Positions 17,851-27,200 are shown, numbered from the stretch's first letter. The stretch: DNA of 64,000 bases from an uncultured bacterium (GCA_949292215.1 CASEYW010000084.1:1-64000), one strand, 5' to 3'. A program made the numbers and translations. The notes: a model not told the origin generated them from the letters alone.

Positions 17851-19623
17851 TCAGGGATCGCCTGTTCCGTCTGATTCGAGAGGGAGAAACAGATGAAACT
17901 CCGATCCTCCGCCTTCGCCGGAACAGACTCTGACAGTTCCGTGATGGTGGAATGCAATGTGTTTGACAATTGCCAGTCCGATTCCGCTTCCGCTCTGCTT
18001 TTTCCCGGTGGAAGGAACCCGGTAGAACCGTTTGAAGATGCGTTCCCTGTGTTCCTCCGGGATGCCGCAGCCGAAGTCTTTCACACAGAAATCAATCCGG
18101 TTTTCCACCCGGTGTGCGGAAAGTTCGATGCGTCTGGTTCCGCTGTGAATGATTGCGTTGGTGATCAGATTGTTCAACGCCTGCAGGAGAAGCTGGGAGT
18201 CGCCCTGCACTTCTTCCGGATCGCAGGAGGTGATCGCCAGTTCGATTCCTGCCGCTTCCGCAGCCGGGCGACAGACCTCCATTGCACCGCGAAGTACGGC
18301 GAGAGGCTGAACCGGAAGAAAGTCGTTTTCGGTTTTGTGTCCGACATTTTCCAGAGAGGTCAGGGTCAGAAAATTCAGCAGGAGTGTGTGCAGGCGTTCC
18401 GACTGGGTTGTCAAGGTGTCAATGCAGCGTTTTTTGTACTCTTCGTTGTCGAGTGCTCCGTTGCCGATCGCGTCGACTGCACCGACAATGCCTGTCAGCG
18501 GGGTTTTCATTTCATGGGAGATTGCTGCGATGAACTCCCGCTGGGAGGCTTCCAGCTTGCTCAGATCCGTCAGGTCCGTCGCGGAAATCAGGAAAAAGCG
18601 CTTCTCCGCACGAGTAAAGGAGACCGCCTTGACCAGAAGCTGAAATGTTCTGCCGCTGCGTTCCAGTGTGCATTTTTCCGTATAAACGGAACTGCCGGTT
18701 TTAATGAGACAGTTCCGGAGTTCCACAGGACAGTCGGGCATTCCTGCCTCCTTCCCATTCCGGTCCGGGTAGAACAGGTTTTTGGCTGTTTCATTCCAGC
18801 GGATAACATTTCCTTCTTCGTCAATGAGAAGAATGGCTTCGGAGAGGGCATTCAGAATCACTTCCCGTTCATTGGCTCCGTCCCGGAGGGAAAGAATCTG
18901 TTTTTTCAGCTGTTCCGTTAAAGTTTGCAGGCAGAGGGCGATTTCGTGGATCAACCCGCTGCGCGGAACATAAATCGGGCTTTCCAGCTCTCCTGCCGCA
19001 ATTCTGGACATGCTCGCAAACAGCCGGTTCAGCGGCGATCGAATCCAGATGAAGAAATAGGAAATGAGCGCCAGAGTGGAGAGAACACCGAGAATCGTAA
19101 GAATGAGAATTCCGCGCCTGGTCTGCTGCATCAGAAGGGTCATGCTGTTGCACTTGGACGCCATGACGAGAACATAGTCCTGATTGCCGACTCGGAATCG
19201 GGTGGAGTGATAGACCATAAAGGAGCTCAGGGTGCGGTCAAATTTGACCAGAACGTCTTCATCATGATTTTTTTTGAACAGTCCTTTGATTTCAGGTTCC
19301 CGGATATGTTCGACAAGATATTTCGGGACTCCTTCGGTTTCCATGATCACGCCTTTCCCGCGTGCGATAATCTTGACAATCATTGGATTGGGTCCATGAT
19401 TCTTATTCAGCATCCGGTGCATTTTGTCAAGCTGTTTGGATTCCAGCAGGTCACGGAATGCGCGAACCAGAAAGAAATTGTTGCGTTTGGTTTCCTCCGC
19501 CACTTCCTGAAAATAGGCTTTTTGGAAGTCTGCAAGCTGAAGATCCAGCAGAAGGATCGCAAGAATGATGATGGTTCCGATGATCGCCGGGACAAAAAGA
19601 AGCGCGGTGTCTTTTTTTGCCAT
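17851..19623 (-). CDS. sensor histidine kinase, PhoR-like
   Basis: 590 residues. TM1 is at about 9-27, followed by a periplasmic sensor region with FFLVRAFRDLLESKQLDKMH, then TM2 (ILTILGVLSTLALISYFFIW), a HAMP-like linker, a PAS domain (VILNALSEAILLIDEEGNVI), HisKA with phospho-acceptor H370 (AAISHEMKTPLTG) and a HATPase domain (NNLITNAIIHSG, DFGCGIPEEHRERIF, GSGIGLAIVKHIAF). The architecture is that of PhoR-type kinases. The ATG at 19623 is preferred over a frame that runs 71 codons into the response regulator; it follows GGGAGA and lies four bases after the regulator stop. It pairs with the regulator at 19628. Confidence 0.9.
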   Translation of the reverse strand: MAKKDTALLFVPAIIGTIIILAILLLDLQLADFQKAYFQEVAEETKRNNFFLVRAFRDLLESKQLDKMHRMLNKNHGPNPMIVKIIARGKGVIMETEGVPKYLVEHIREPEIKGLFKKNHDEDVLVKFDRTLSSFMVYHSTRFRVGNQDYVLVMASKCNSMTLLMQQTRRGILILTILGVLSTLALISYFFIWIRSPLNRLFASMSRIAAGELESPIYVPRSGLIHEIALCLQTLTEQLKKQILSLRDGANEREVILNALSEAILLIDEEGNVIRWNETAKNLFYPDRNGKEAGMPDCPVELRNCLIKTGSSVYTEKCTLERSGRTFQLLVKAVSFTRAEKRFFLISATDLTDLSKLEASQREFIAAISHEMKTPLTGIVGAVDAIGNGALDNEEYKKRCIDTLTTQSERLHTLLLNFLTLTSLENVGHKTENDFLPVQPLAVLRGAMEVCRPAAEAAGIELAITSCDPEEVQGDSQLLLQALNNLITNAIIHSGTRRIELSAHRVENRIDFCVKDFGCGIPEEHRERIFKRFYRVPSTGKKQSGSGIGLAIVKHIAFHHHGTVRVCSGEGGGSEFHLFLPLESDGTGDP

Positions 19624-19627
19624 GAGC

Positions 19628-20320
19628 CTATTCTCCCGCGATCCGGTAACCGACTCCGCGGATGGTCTCAATGTGATCCGCCCAGTCTCCGAGTTTTCGG
19701 CGCAGGTTGACGATGTGCATGTCAATGGCGCGTGCCGTGACGGGATAATTGTCTCCTTTGACTTCCCGGATGATCTGATTGCGGGTGAAGACGCGTCTCG
19801 GATTGGATGCCAGCAGGACGAGAGTCTTGAATTCATCCGCAGTCAGTGGAAGGGGGGTTCCGTTCAAGGTCGCACTGTGGGTGATCAGGTCGATTGCCAG
19901 CGGACCGTGCAGGATGCTCCGGAGTTCCTCCTCTTTCCGGACCGTGTGCTTTTTCCGAAGCTGAACTGCGATCCGTGCCGCGAGAACTTTGCTGCTGTAA
20001 GGTTTGGTGACGTAATCATCGGCTCCCATTTCCAGGCCGAGAACGATATCGTTTTCCTCGCCTTTTGCGGTCAGCATGATGATCGGGATGTCTGCCAGAG
20101 CGGGATTGTTTTTCAGATTCCGGCAGACGGTCAATCCGTCGATTCCCGGCAGCATGATGTCGAGCAGAATCAAATCAGGAAGCTGCTGTGCCGCAGCGGC
20201 GAGTCCTTCCTCCCCTGACGATGCGCAGGAAACCTGTGAAAAACCGTTCATGTTGAGATTCATCTTTGTCATGTCGCAGATGGAGGTGTCATCTTCGATC
20301 AGCAGTATTTTCGGACTCAT
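19628..20320 (-). CDS. response regulator, OmpR/PhoB family
   Basis: 230 residues. The receiver domain has acidic pocket residues D10/D11 and phospho-acceptor D54 (LILLDIMLPGIDG) with MLTAKGEE later. The C-terminal winged helix of the PhoB type includes LPLTADEFKTLVLLASNPRR, VFTRNQIIREV and HIVNLRRKLGDWADHIETIR. It is the partner of the kinase directly downstream. The physiological signal is unknown; phosphate or envelope stress would be guesses from the PhoR/PhoB-like build. The next operon downstream is the RND pump. Confidence 0.92.
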   Translation of the reverse strand: MSPKILLIEDDTSICDMTKMNLNMNGFSQVSCASSGEEGLAAAAQQLPDLILLDIMLPGIDGLTVCRNLKNNPALADIPIIMLTAKGEENDIVLGLEMGADDYVTKPYSSKVLAARIAVQLRKKHTVRKEEELRSILHGPLAIDLITHSATLNGTPLPLTADEFKTLVLLASNPRRVFTRNQIIREVKGDNYPVTARAIDMHIVNLRRKLGDWADHIETIRGVGYRIAGE

Positions 20321-20371
20321 TGTGGCGGTTTCCCTTTCATAAAATCGTCGGAGATTTCGTGAATAAATGAA

Positions 20372-20400
20372 AAAATATCACGGAAAGGACGGTTTGTCAA
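20372..20400 (-). promoter_or_regulatory. promoter of the two-component operon, inside the upstream terminator
   Basis: Leftward TTGACA (20400-20395), 17-base spacer, TATTTT (20377-20372). The -35 box lies in the loop of the hairpin at 20384-20412. Confidence 0.65.
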
Positions 20401-20412
20401 GTCCGTCCTTTT
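20384..20412. terminator. hairpin terminator after lolD-like gene
   Basis: GGACGG (20387-20392) pairs with CCGTCC (20403-20408), extended by AAA/TTT on each side, so it can work in both directions. It separates the proC-lol operon from the two-component operon. Confidence 0.55.
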
Positions 20413-20491
20413 CCGGGAGGGGAAGCGGATCCCTTCCGATGTCGTTCCGGAACAGTCCTGTTTTTCTCTGAGCAGGAAGAACTGGGATGAA

Positions 20492-21202
20492 TCAGTTGAA
20501 AATCAGTCCGTCGCGCAGTTCGATGGCGCGGTCCGCAAGGGATGCGACCGTTTTATCGTGTGTTACCATGATGATCGTTGCCCGTCCGGAATTGTGAATT
20601 TCATGGAAGATGTCCAGAATTCCTTTTCCAGTGACGGAATCCAGATTACCGGTTGGTTCATCTGCCAGAAGCAGTTCCGGCGCATTCAGCAGAGCGCGGG
20701 CGATTGCCGCTCGCTGCTGCTCTCCGCCGGAGAGTTCATTCGGACGGTGCAGAATCCGATGGGAAAGCCCCACCTGGTTCAGCAGTTCCTTTGCGCGTTC
20801 CCGGCAGACTCTGGCGCTTTTTCCGTCGAGCAGTCCCGGCAGCATGACATTTTCAAGAATGTTCAACTCCGGAAGAATGTGGTACGCCTGAAATACAAAA
20901 CCGATTTTCCGACGACGGAACATCACCGTTTTTCTCTGGGAAAGAGAGGAGATGTCGGTTCCGTCGATGATCAGCCTTCCGGTGTTCGGGCGCGAGATTG
21001 TGCCGACGATGTCCAGAAGGGTTGTTTTTCCGCTGCCGGAAGCGCCTGTCAGTGCGAGCCATTCTCCGCGTTTTGCTGAAAGGGTGACGCCTTTGAGCAC
21101 ATCGATTCGGGTCGGGCCGATCTGAAACGATTTCGTGATCATCTGTGCGGAAACAAATGGTTCCGGCACGGACGCATGGATGTTTACGGATTCTTCATTC
21201 AT
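20492..21202 (-). CDS. lolD: LolD-like ABC transporter ATP-binding protein
   Basis: 236 residues. Walker A is at 53-61 (GASGSGKTT), the Q-loop at [14 protein letters not shown], the ABC signature at 157-164 (LSGGEQQR) and Walker B at 176-182 ([13 protein letters not shown]). This is the MacB/LolD class. It overlaps the permease gene by eight bases, as lolC-lolD pairs often do. Together they would release lipoproteins from the inner membrane for transfer to the outer membrane; lolA and lolB are not in the window. Confidence 0.9.
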   Translation of the reverse strand: MNEESVNIHASVPEPFVSAQMITKSFQIGPTRIDVLKGVTLSAKRGEWLALTGASGSGKTTLLDIVGTISRPNTGRLIIDGTDISSLSQRKTVMFRRRKIGFVFQAYHILPELNILENVMLPGLLDGKSARVCRERAKELLNQVGLSHRILHRPNELSGGEQQRAAIARALLNAPELLLADEPTGNLDSVTGKGILDIFHEIHNSGRATIIMVTHDKTVASLADRAIELRDGLIFN

Positions 21203-22451
21203 ATCTCAACGCTCCTGCCGGATCAAGTTTGGCGGCCCTGAATGCGGGAATCACTCCGCCGAAGGTGCACAGAACAATGGAAATGACAGCGATCCAGAGA
21301 ACATCCGTTACAACAATATGCGCGGGAAGTTCGCTGAAGACGTAGATCTCTTTCGGGAAAATTTCCTGTCCGGTGATGAATCGAAGCCCGTGCAGAATCG
21401 CCATCCGGTAGCGGACCACCAGAACCCCGAGCGCAATTCCGAACAGCGTTCCGATGAAGCCGACGAAAAACCCCTGCAAAATGAAAATTCTCATCACGGT
21501 TCCAGAGGACGCCCCCATGGATTTCAACGCGCCGATCTCGCGGGTTTTCTGGATCACGGTTGTGATCAGCGTGTTCGTGATGCTGAACGCCGCTACCAGA
21601 ACAATGAATGCCAGCAGAAAAAACTGCATGTTTTTTTCCACATTCAGCACTCCCAGAAGACGGCTGTTCAATTCCTGCCAGGAATAGACGCGATAGTTGG
21701 GAAGATTTTCTTTGACTTTCTGCATGAAACCATCCATGCGGAACGGATCGGCGGTCCAGAGATAGACGCTTGTCGCGGCGCCGAGAGGCAGGCCGAAGAG
21801 TTCATCTGCATCCTCCAGATTCAGGAAAATGACATCACGGTCAAAATCATATTTCCCGAATGAAAAGATGCCGGTAACCTTGTATTCGCCCGGCAGATAG
21901 GCTTCGGAACTGAGTTCGAGCTTGCCGTTTTTGTCTCGTTTGACCAGTCCGGCAAGATGAGACGGGGAGTGCAGAAGAATCTTGTCTCCGACTCCGACAT
22001 TCAAATCCCGCGCGGTCAGATAGCTGATGACGATTTCATTGCGTCCGAGTTTGAGCCCCGTCCCGTCCAGGAGCGCCTCTTCCAGTTTGACGTTGCCCTG
22101 ATCCTGTTCCGGATCAAACGCAACCAGCTGTTTCGGGATGAACTTTTCCCCTACCTGAAGAAGAACGGGGGATGCGACAATCGGAACAGCGCTTCCCCCG
22201 AGTTCCCCGACTTTCTTCACAACCTCCTCCGGGTTGGCGATCGCTCCCGTATAACCATAAACCTGTGCATGGGAAGTGGTATCCACAAGTTTTTCCTTCA
22301 TTTTATCGGTAAAACCTGTCATGACCGCCAGCACCACGATGAGGACTCCGACTCCAAGTGCAACTCCGATCACCGAGATCAGTGTAATCACGGAAACTGC
22401 ACTGCGTTTCGGCTTGAAATATTTCCAGGCTAAAAAAAGATCAGCTGACAT
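21195..22451 (-). CDS. lipoprotein-releasing ABC permease (LolC/LolE family)
   Basis: 418 residues with the LolC/E layout: N-terminal MSADLFLAWKYFKPKRSA, TM1 (VITLISVIGVALGVGVLIVV), a periplasmic domain of about 220 residues, then three TM segments of the FtsX type (FFLLAFIVLVAAFSITNTLI, REIGALKSMGASSGTVMRIF) and a C-terminal [16 protein letters not shown]. Only one permease gene is present, so it may act as a homodimer (as the single LolCE-like proteins of some phyla do). It is 11 bases downstream of proC. Confidence 0.9.
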   Translation of the reverse strand: MSADLFLAWKYFKPKRSAVSVITLISVIGVALGVGVLIVVLAVMTGFTDKMKEKLVDTTSHAQVYGYTGAIANPEEVVKKVGELGGSAVPIVASPVLLQVGEKFIPKQLVAFDPEQDQGNVKLEEALLDGTGLKLGRNEIVISYLTARDLNVGVGDKILLHSPSHLAGLVKRDKNGKLELSSEAYLPGEYKVTGIFSFGKYDFDRDVIFLNLEDADELFGLPLGAATSVYLWTADPFRMDGFMQKVKENLPNYRVYSWQELNSRLLGVLNVEKNMQFFLLAFIVLVAAFSITNTLITTVIQKTREIGALKSMGASSGTVMRIFILQGFFVGFIGTLFGIALGVLVVRYRMAILHGLRFITGQEIFPKEIYVFSELPAHIVVTDVLWIAVISIVLCTFGGVIPAFRAAKLDPAGALRYE

Positions 22452-22462
22452 ACATTCCCTGC

Positions 22463-23269
22463 TTATTTCTTTGCGGCAAGAGCACCGAGTTCAGCGGACC
22501 GTTCCGCTGCGGAAACAACTGCGGAAACCACAGTCGCGGCAAATGCACCCTTCGCCAGTTCCATGACTCCGCGCGAGGTGGTCCCGGCGGGAGAGATGAC
22601 CGCATCGCGCAGTTCGCCGACCGGCGTTCCGGATTCCCGGGCGAGTTTTGCACTGCCGAGGACAGTCTGGATTGCAAGTTCCAGTGCGGCATCGCGGGAG
22701 AGTCCCGCATAAACGCCCCCGTCTGCGAGCGCCATAATGAATTCCAATACGAAAGCCGGACCGCTTCCGCTGAGTCCGGTGACTGCATCCAGTTGCTTTT
22801 CTTCCACTCTCCGGCAAAGACCGACTGAGGAAAGAAGCGTTTCCACGGCAGAGAGGTCCTCTTCGGCAACTCCGGATGCCGCCGCGATACAGCTCATACC
22901 TTCCCCGACCAGCGCCGGCGTATTCGGCATGACCCGGACAATGCGTTTTGTCCCGGTCAGGTTTTCCAGGCTTGCGATGGTCGCTCCTGCAACGATGGAA
23001 ACCACCAGACGGTCTCCGATCTCATCCCGGAACGCATTCACTGCTTCTGCCAGGTACTGCGGCTTGACCGCAAGCAGAATGATACCGGTTCCCTCCAGAG
23101 CCTCTTTGGGCGAGGGATATGCGGTTCCTCCGGTCTTCCGGCAGAACTGTTCCGCGGCCTTGACCGCCGGATCATAAGTATGAATTTGCGCGCCGATCTT
23201 CTTCCGGACGAGTCCGGTGGCAATGGCGGTGGCCATTTTTCCGGCTCCGATGAAACAGATTCCCTGCAT
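22463..23269 (-). CDS. proC: pyrroline-5-carboxylate reductase
   Basis: 268 residues. N-terminal Rossmann motif ICFIGAGKMATAIATGL, then IILLAVKPQ, VRVMPNTPALVGEG (the family signature) and the conserved C-terminal dimer region DAVTGLSGSGPAFVLEFI followed by VISPAGTTSRGVMEL. It reduces pyrroline-5-carboxylate to proline with NAD(P)H in the cytoplasm. The ATG at 23269 is chosen because AAGGAG lies eight bases before it; the GTG three codons upstream overlaps that site. First gene of an operon with lolC and lolD-like genes. Confidence 0.95.
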   Translation of the reverse strand: MQGICFIGAGKMATAIATGLVRKKIGAQIHTYDPAVKAAEQFCRKTGGTAYPSPKEALEGTGIILLAVKPQYLAEAVNAFRDEIGDRLVVSIVAGATIASLENLTGTKRIVRVMPNTPALVGEGMSCIAAASGVAEEDLSAVETLLSSVGLCRRVEEKQLDAVTGLSGSGPAFVLEFIMALADGGVYAGLSRDAALELAIQTVLGSAKLARESGTPVGELRDAVISPAGTTSRGVMELAKGAFAATVVSAVVSAAERSAELGALAAKK

Positions 23270-23392
23270 GATGCACACTCCTTAGGACAAGTTGTCAATC
23301 ATAAAAATATAGCACGCTTTCCGGGGAAGAAAAACGGGAAACACGATTATTTCAGGATTTTTATCGATCCCGTACTGAAATACGGGAGTACG

Positions 23393-24343
23393 TTACGGGT
23401 TCATTCGATTGACAGGTCGTGTTTTTTGTCTCTCCGGAGTTCGGCTGATGCCGGGCAGACGGTTTTTCCTGCGTCGGCAGAAGGCAATGAAATCCTCTGC
23501 GAATTTCAGGTTTTCCGTTGCGGTGTAGATGAAGTTCATTTGCCGGAAAATTCTGCCTTCTGTGAAGCGTCCTGCATCCAGAAGTCCTGAAGCCAGCTCG
23601 TCCATGACCGCGAGAGTGGAAATGACGCTGATGCCGAGTCCGCGGCGGACAAACCGTTTCAGTGCGTCGAAACTGTTTACCTCCACAATGGAATCCGAAT
23701 GCGGGCGCGGCAATTTATTTTCTTCCAGAAAGCGGTCGAAATAATACCGGGTGCCGGAACCTGCTTCCCGGAGAACAAGGCGATTCCCCGTTTCCAGATA
23801 GTGCTGTAACGGGAATCTTGTTTCGCAGAAGCCGGGAGAGAATACTGGAACGAGTTCATCTTCAAGGAATGGTTCCGCAAAAAAACGGTTCCGGTCGAAA
23901 GGCCCTTCCACAAGTGCGGCATCCAGACGATGCGTATTCAGCAGCTCCTCAATTTCACGGGTGTTTCCCACATGCAGTTCCAGGCTGCAGTATGGATGCG
24001 ATTCCATGTACGCGGCAATGCAGTCCGGCAGAAGAAATCCTCCGGCGGTAAGCGTTCCTCCGATCCGGTAATGACGGATTCCCTCCGCTGCGCAGCGGAC
24101 TGTTTTCCGCAGATGTTCCGCATCTGCCAGAAGGCGCTCCGTTTCTTTCAGAAGGGCGATCCCCGCGGGAGTCGGATACACCCTGCGTCCGTCGCGTTCA
24201 AAAAGCGGTGTCTCCAGTTCCTGTTCCAGGAGAAAAATCTGCCGTGTTACATTTGGCTGGGTCATGCCAAGAACGGCGGCGGCTTCCGTGAAATTGTTCA
24301 GGGTCGCTGCCGTGTGGAATATCTTCAGTTTTTTATCAATCAT
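23393..24343 (-). CDS. LysR-family transcriptional regulator
   Basis: 316 residues. N-terminal winged helix-turn-helix (LKIFHTAATLNNFTEAAAVL, GMTQPNVTRQIFLLEQELET, PLFERDGRRVYPTPAG), then the substrate-binding-like effector domain (YRIGGTLTAGGFLLPDCIAA, ELHVGNTREIEELLNTHRLD). The ATG at 24343 follows AGGAGAGGA; the 21-codon extension upstream lies in AT-rich promoter DNA. It is divergent from a YeiH-type exporter, the same pairing as yeiE-yeiH of enteric bacteria, so regulation of that gene is likely. Confidence 0.92.
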   Translation of the reverse strand: MIDKKLKIFHTAATLNNFTEAAAVLGMTQPNVTRQIFLLEQELETPLFERDGRRVYPTPAGIALLKETERLLADAEHLRKTVRCAAEGIRHYRIGGTLTAGGFLLPDCIAAYMESHPYCSLELHVGNTREIEELLNTHRLDAALVEGPFDRNRFFAEPFLEDELVPVFSPGFCETRFPLQHYLETGNRLVLREAGSGTRYYFDRFLEENKLPRPHSDSIVEVNSFDALKRFVRRGLGISVISTLAVMDELASGLLDAGRFTEGRIFRQMNFIYTATENLKFAEDFIAFCRRRKNRLPGISRTPERQKTRPVNRMNP

Positions 24344-24387
24344 CTTCCGTGTCCTCTCCTGAAATGAAGGATAGAGATACTTTATAT

Positions 24388-24404
24388 GATAAATTTTATT
24401 TATC
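24388..24404. promoter_or_regulatory. candidate LysR-type operator
   Basis: A 17-base palindrome GATAAATTTTATTTATC containing the T-N11-A pattern (T at 24390, A at 24402) typical of LysR binding sites, in the divergent region between the LysR gene and its probable target. Confidence 0.5.
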
Positions 24405-24500
24405 AATCTATAAATGTAAATAATTTTTAATTTTGTTTTTCGGAATTATAGTACGTCTCCATTCCACAAAAAAACTCAAAAGCAGGAAGGAGATGAGTTT

Positions 24501-25490
24501 ATGAATTGGAAAGATGGAGTTCACAAAGGGACGTTTTTGATGATTGCTGCGGCATTTTTTCTTCTGCCGTGGCTGTGTTCCCCGGTCCGGGACTATGCGC
24601 CGGGCGTTGCGGTGATTGCCGGAGTGATCTTTGCTGTTGTCTGGGGGAATCCGTTTGCGGAGATTACGGGACGGCTGACTTCGACGCTTCTGGGAGCCTC
24701 CATCGTCGGGATGGGATTCGGCATGAACCTGATTGATGTTCTGCGTGCGGGAGCCAACGGAATGGTATATACTTTTCTTGGAATAGCTGCCGGGATCGGA
24801 CTCGGAATTCTGCTCGGCAAACGGATGGGACTGGCAAAAGATACGATGTACCTGATCAGTGTCGGGACATCGATCTGCGGAGGCAGTGCGATTGCCGCTG
24901 CCGCTCCGGTTCTCAAAGCGAAGGCTCATGATGTTGCGATTGCTTCCGCAACGGTATTTACGCTGAATGCGGTGGCTCTGCTGGTGTTTCCGGCAATCGG
25001 GCGCGCACTCGGAATGGACGAGGTTCAGTTCGGATACTGGTCCGCTCTGGGGATTCACGATACCAGTTCAGTTGTCGGTGCATCCATGCAGTATGGTTCC
25101 ACGGCGCTGGAGGTGGGGACAACCGTGAAGCTGGCGCGTGCACTGTGGATTGTTCCGGTCACTCTGTTTCTTTCCTGCTTTGCTGTTGTGCCTGCTGAGG
25201 GGGAAAAACGGAAGATTCGAATTCGGATTCCATGGTTCATTCCCGGATTTCTTGCTGCGGCTGCATTGGTCACATGGATTCCCGCAACAGCGGATGGTGG
25301 ACATTTCCTGAAAGAAATTTCCAAATATCTGATGATTGTCACTCTGTTTTTGATTGGTGCGAATCTGAGCCGGGAAAAATTGAAGGAACTTGGTTTTACC
25401 CCGGTGATTCACGGCGTGATTCTCTGGATTATTCTGGCAGGGGTCTGGTGTGCTGCGATTTATTTTCATCTGGTTCGCTGTGTCCGCTGA
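24501..25490 (+). CDS. YeiH/YadS-family putative exporter (UPF0324)
   Basis: 329 residues with about ten membrane segments. Family motifs are clear: LTSTLLGASIVGMGFGMNL, LISVGTSICGGSAIAAAAPV and ALGIHDTSSVVGASMQYG. The family has been proposed to export sulfate or sulfonates, but the substrate is not firmly known. AGGAAGGAG precedes the ATG at 24501. Divergent LysR gene upstream; the next gene is a symporter 134 bases downstream with its own promoter. Confidence 0.9.
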   Translation: MNWKDGVHKGTFLMIAAAFFLLPWLCSPVRDYAPGVAVIAGVIFAVVWGNPFAEITGRLTSTLLGASIVGMGFGMNLIDVLRAGANGMVYTFLGIAAGIGLGILLGKRMGLAKDTMYLISVGTSICGGSAIAAAAPVLKAKAHDVAIASATVFTLNAVALLVFPAIGRALGMDEVQFGYWSALGIHDTSSVVGASMQYGSTALEVGTTVKLARALWIVPVTLFLSCFAVVPAEGEKRKIRIRIPWFIPGFLAAAALVTWIPATADGGHFLKEISKYLMIVTLFLIGANLSREKLKELGFTPVIHGVILWIILAGVWCAAIYFHLVRCVR

Positions 25491-25555
25491 GAGGAGTTTT
25501 GCGGGAAGGCCGCCTGCGGATTCCGGTCTGCGGGAAAAAGAATCCTCAAAGCCTG

Positions 25556-25583
25556 TTGCAATCGACAGTCGGAACGATATATT
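25556..25583 (+). promoter_or_regulatory. promoter of the symporter gene
   Basis: TTGCAA (25556-25561), 16-base spacer, TATATT (25578-25583), 42 bases before the ATG at 25625. Confidence 0.5.
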
Positions 25584-25624
25584 AATTGAAACTGCAGCAA
25601 AAATCAAACCGGGAAGAATGACTC

Positions 25625-26947
25625 ATGTGGAAAAAAATGATATCGGGATATTTTGCAGTACCATTGATTTATCGCATTGTAACTGCGTTTGCTCTTGGAA
25701 TTGCGGCGGGAATTCTCTGTTCCCGCCTTTCGGCAATGTACGGAGAGGGCGTTGCAAGCGGAGTGACAACCGTTCTTGCGCCGTTTGGAACGGTGCTGAT
25801 TGCAATGTTGAAAATGGTGGTGATCCCGATCATTTTCTTTTCTCTTGTCACAGGTGCGGCCAGTCTGCCTCTGAAACAGTTTGGAAAACTGGGGCTGATG
25901 GTGGTGGTCTGGTATTTTCTGACCTCGTTTTTTGCAGCAGCGTTCGGAACAGGCCTCGCGTATCTGATGAATCCTGCGATGGAAAATGCAAATGCTCTTT
26001 CCGGTTCGTTGTTGGCTCAGGCGGGAAATATGAAAGCGGGAGCATCGGGCGGACCTTCTTTTCTTCAGTTTCTGAATGATCTTTTCATGAATCCGTTTCA
26101 GGCGCTTGCCGAAGGAAAGTTTCTGCCGATCATTGTGTTTTCCATTCTTTTTGGTCTTGCCGCAAGAACTGTAATTGAGCGATATCATGCGAAACAGCCG
26201 ATGTCCGGAGCTGTGGAAAAACTGCTGGAAATCCTGGATGCCGCGCTTCATGTATCCTATCAGATCATCGACTGGGTCATGGAATATTTTCCGGTGGGTG
26301 TGTTTGCGTTGACAACGGTCAATTTCACTCTGTACGGACCGGAACTTTTCGGTCCGTATCTTCAGATCGCAGGGTGTGTGATCTTTGGGGTGCTGCTGAT
26401 GATTTTCCTGATCTATCCTCTGCTGGTGCTGATCCTATGCCGGGAGAATCCGTATCGTCTGCTGAACAAACTCAAGGAACCAATTCTTACGGCGTTTCTG
26501 ACGCGTTCCAGTGCGGCAACTCTGCCGATTTCTCTCCGGACTGCAGGGGAACTGCGGATTCGTTCCGAGCTTTCCGGATTCGCTCTTCCGCTGGGGGCGA
26601 CAGTCAATATGGATGGCGCGTGCATTCATTTACCGGTTTTTGCGGTTCTTGCGGTGAATCTGTTTGGACTTCCGTTCGGGATTTTTCAGATTTTATTTCT
26701 GATCTTTTCTGTTGTTCTGGCATCCATCGGTGCGGGTGGAATTCCGGGAGGAAGTATTTTTCTTCTCTTTCTGGTGTTGACGAATCTCGGATTGCCGGAT
26801 GCGCAGGTGGCAATGGTCGTGGCACTTGCAATCGGAATCAACCCGCTGCTGGATATGTTTGAAACAGCGTGCAATGTCACGGGCGACAACATCTGCAATT
26901 ACATTGTCGCGCGACGGGGCGGGATGATGGAATCTTCGGAAGACTAA
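25625..26947 (+). CDS. dicarboxylate/amino acid:cation symporter (DAACS family)
   Basis: 440 residues. The family marks are LKMVVIPIIFFSLVTGAASL, the re-entrant loop serine-rich stretch AFLTRSSAATLPISL, and NMDGACIHLPVFAVL followed by GAGGIPGGSIF and ALAIGINPLLDMFETACNVT. It would import glutamate, aspartate or C4-dicarboxylates with Na+ or H+. GGGAAG lies upstream of the ATG. It is followed by the structured repeat. Confidence 0.92.
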   Translation: MWKKMISGYFAVPLIYRIVTAFALGIAAGILCSRLSAMYGEGVASGVTTVLAPFGTVLIAMLKMVVIPIIFFSLVTGAASLPLKQFGKLGLMVVVWYFLTSFFAAAFGTGLAYLMNPAMENANALSGSLLAQAGNMKAGASGGPSFLQFLNDLFMNPFQALAEGKFLPIIVFSILFGLAARTVIERYHAKQPMSGAVEKLLEILDAALHVSYQIIDWVMEYFPVGVFALTTVNFTLYGPELFGPYLQIAGCVIFGVLLMIFLIYPLLVLILCRENPYRLLNKLKEPILTAFLTRSSAATLPISLRTAGELRIRSELSGFALPLGATVNMDGACIHLPVFAVLAVNLFGLPFGIFQILFLIFSVVLASIGAGGIPGGSIFLLFLVLTNLGLPDAQVAMVVALAIGINPLLDMFETACNVTGDNICNYIVARRGGMMESSED

Positions 26948-26956
26948 GTCAAAAAC

Positions 26957-27200
26957 ATACGGAAAAATGCGAGAGCATTTTTCTCGGGTCAAGGACGTTG
27001 TCCTTGTCGCGGTCCAGCGGCGAAACGCTGGTCGTGCGGAGCACGAAATCTTCTTGAAAATTCATTTTAACATGAACTTCAGCATTAACGTTAATATTAC
27101 TTTTTATATGGAGTTTTGCCCTTTGGGCGCCCAGCTTGTTCAGCTGGACCGAAGCAGGTCACGGACCTGCACCTGCCCTTCGGCTCCTGTCCTTCGGGCA
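26957..27200. repeat. dispersed structured repeat, copy 1
   Basis: About 240 bases, matched closely by 59855-60090 (roughly 85-90% by eye, not computed). It is a chain of short palindromes: AAAAATGC-gaga-GCATTTTT (26963-26982), CAAGGAC-gtt-GTCCTTG (26990-27006), CCAGCG-N6-CGCTGG, GTGC-gga-GCAC, ATTAACGTTAAT, CCAGCT-N5-AGCTGG and GCAGGTC-acg-GACCTGC (27154-27170). It fills the gap between the convergent symporter and fucosidase genes and ends a few bases from the fucosidase stop. No transposase or target duplication was seen. It looks like a non-autonomous element or a 3'-UTR RNA structure. Confidence 0.85.
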
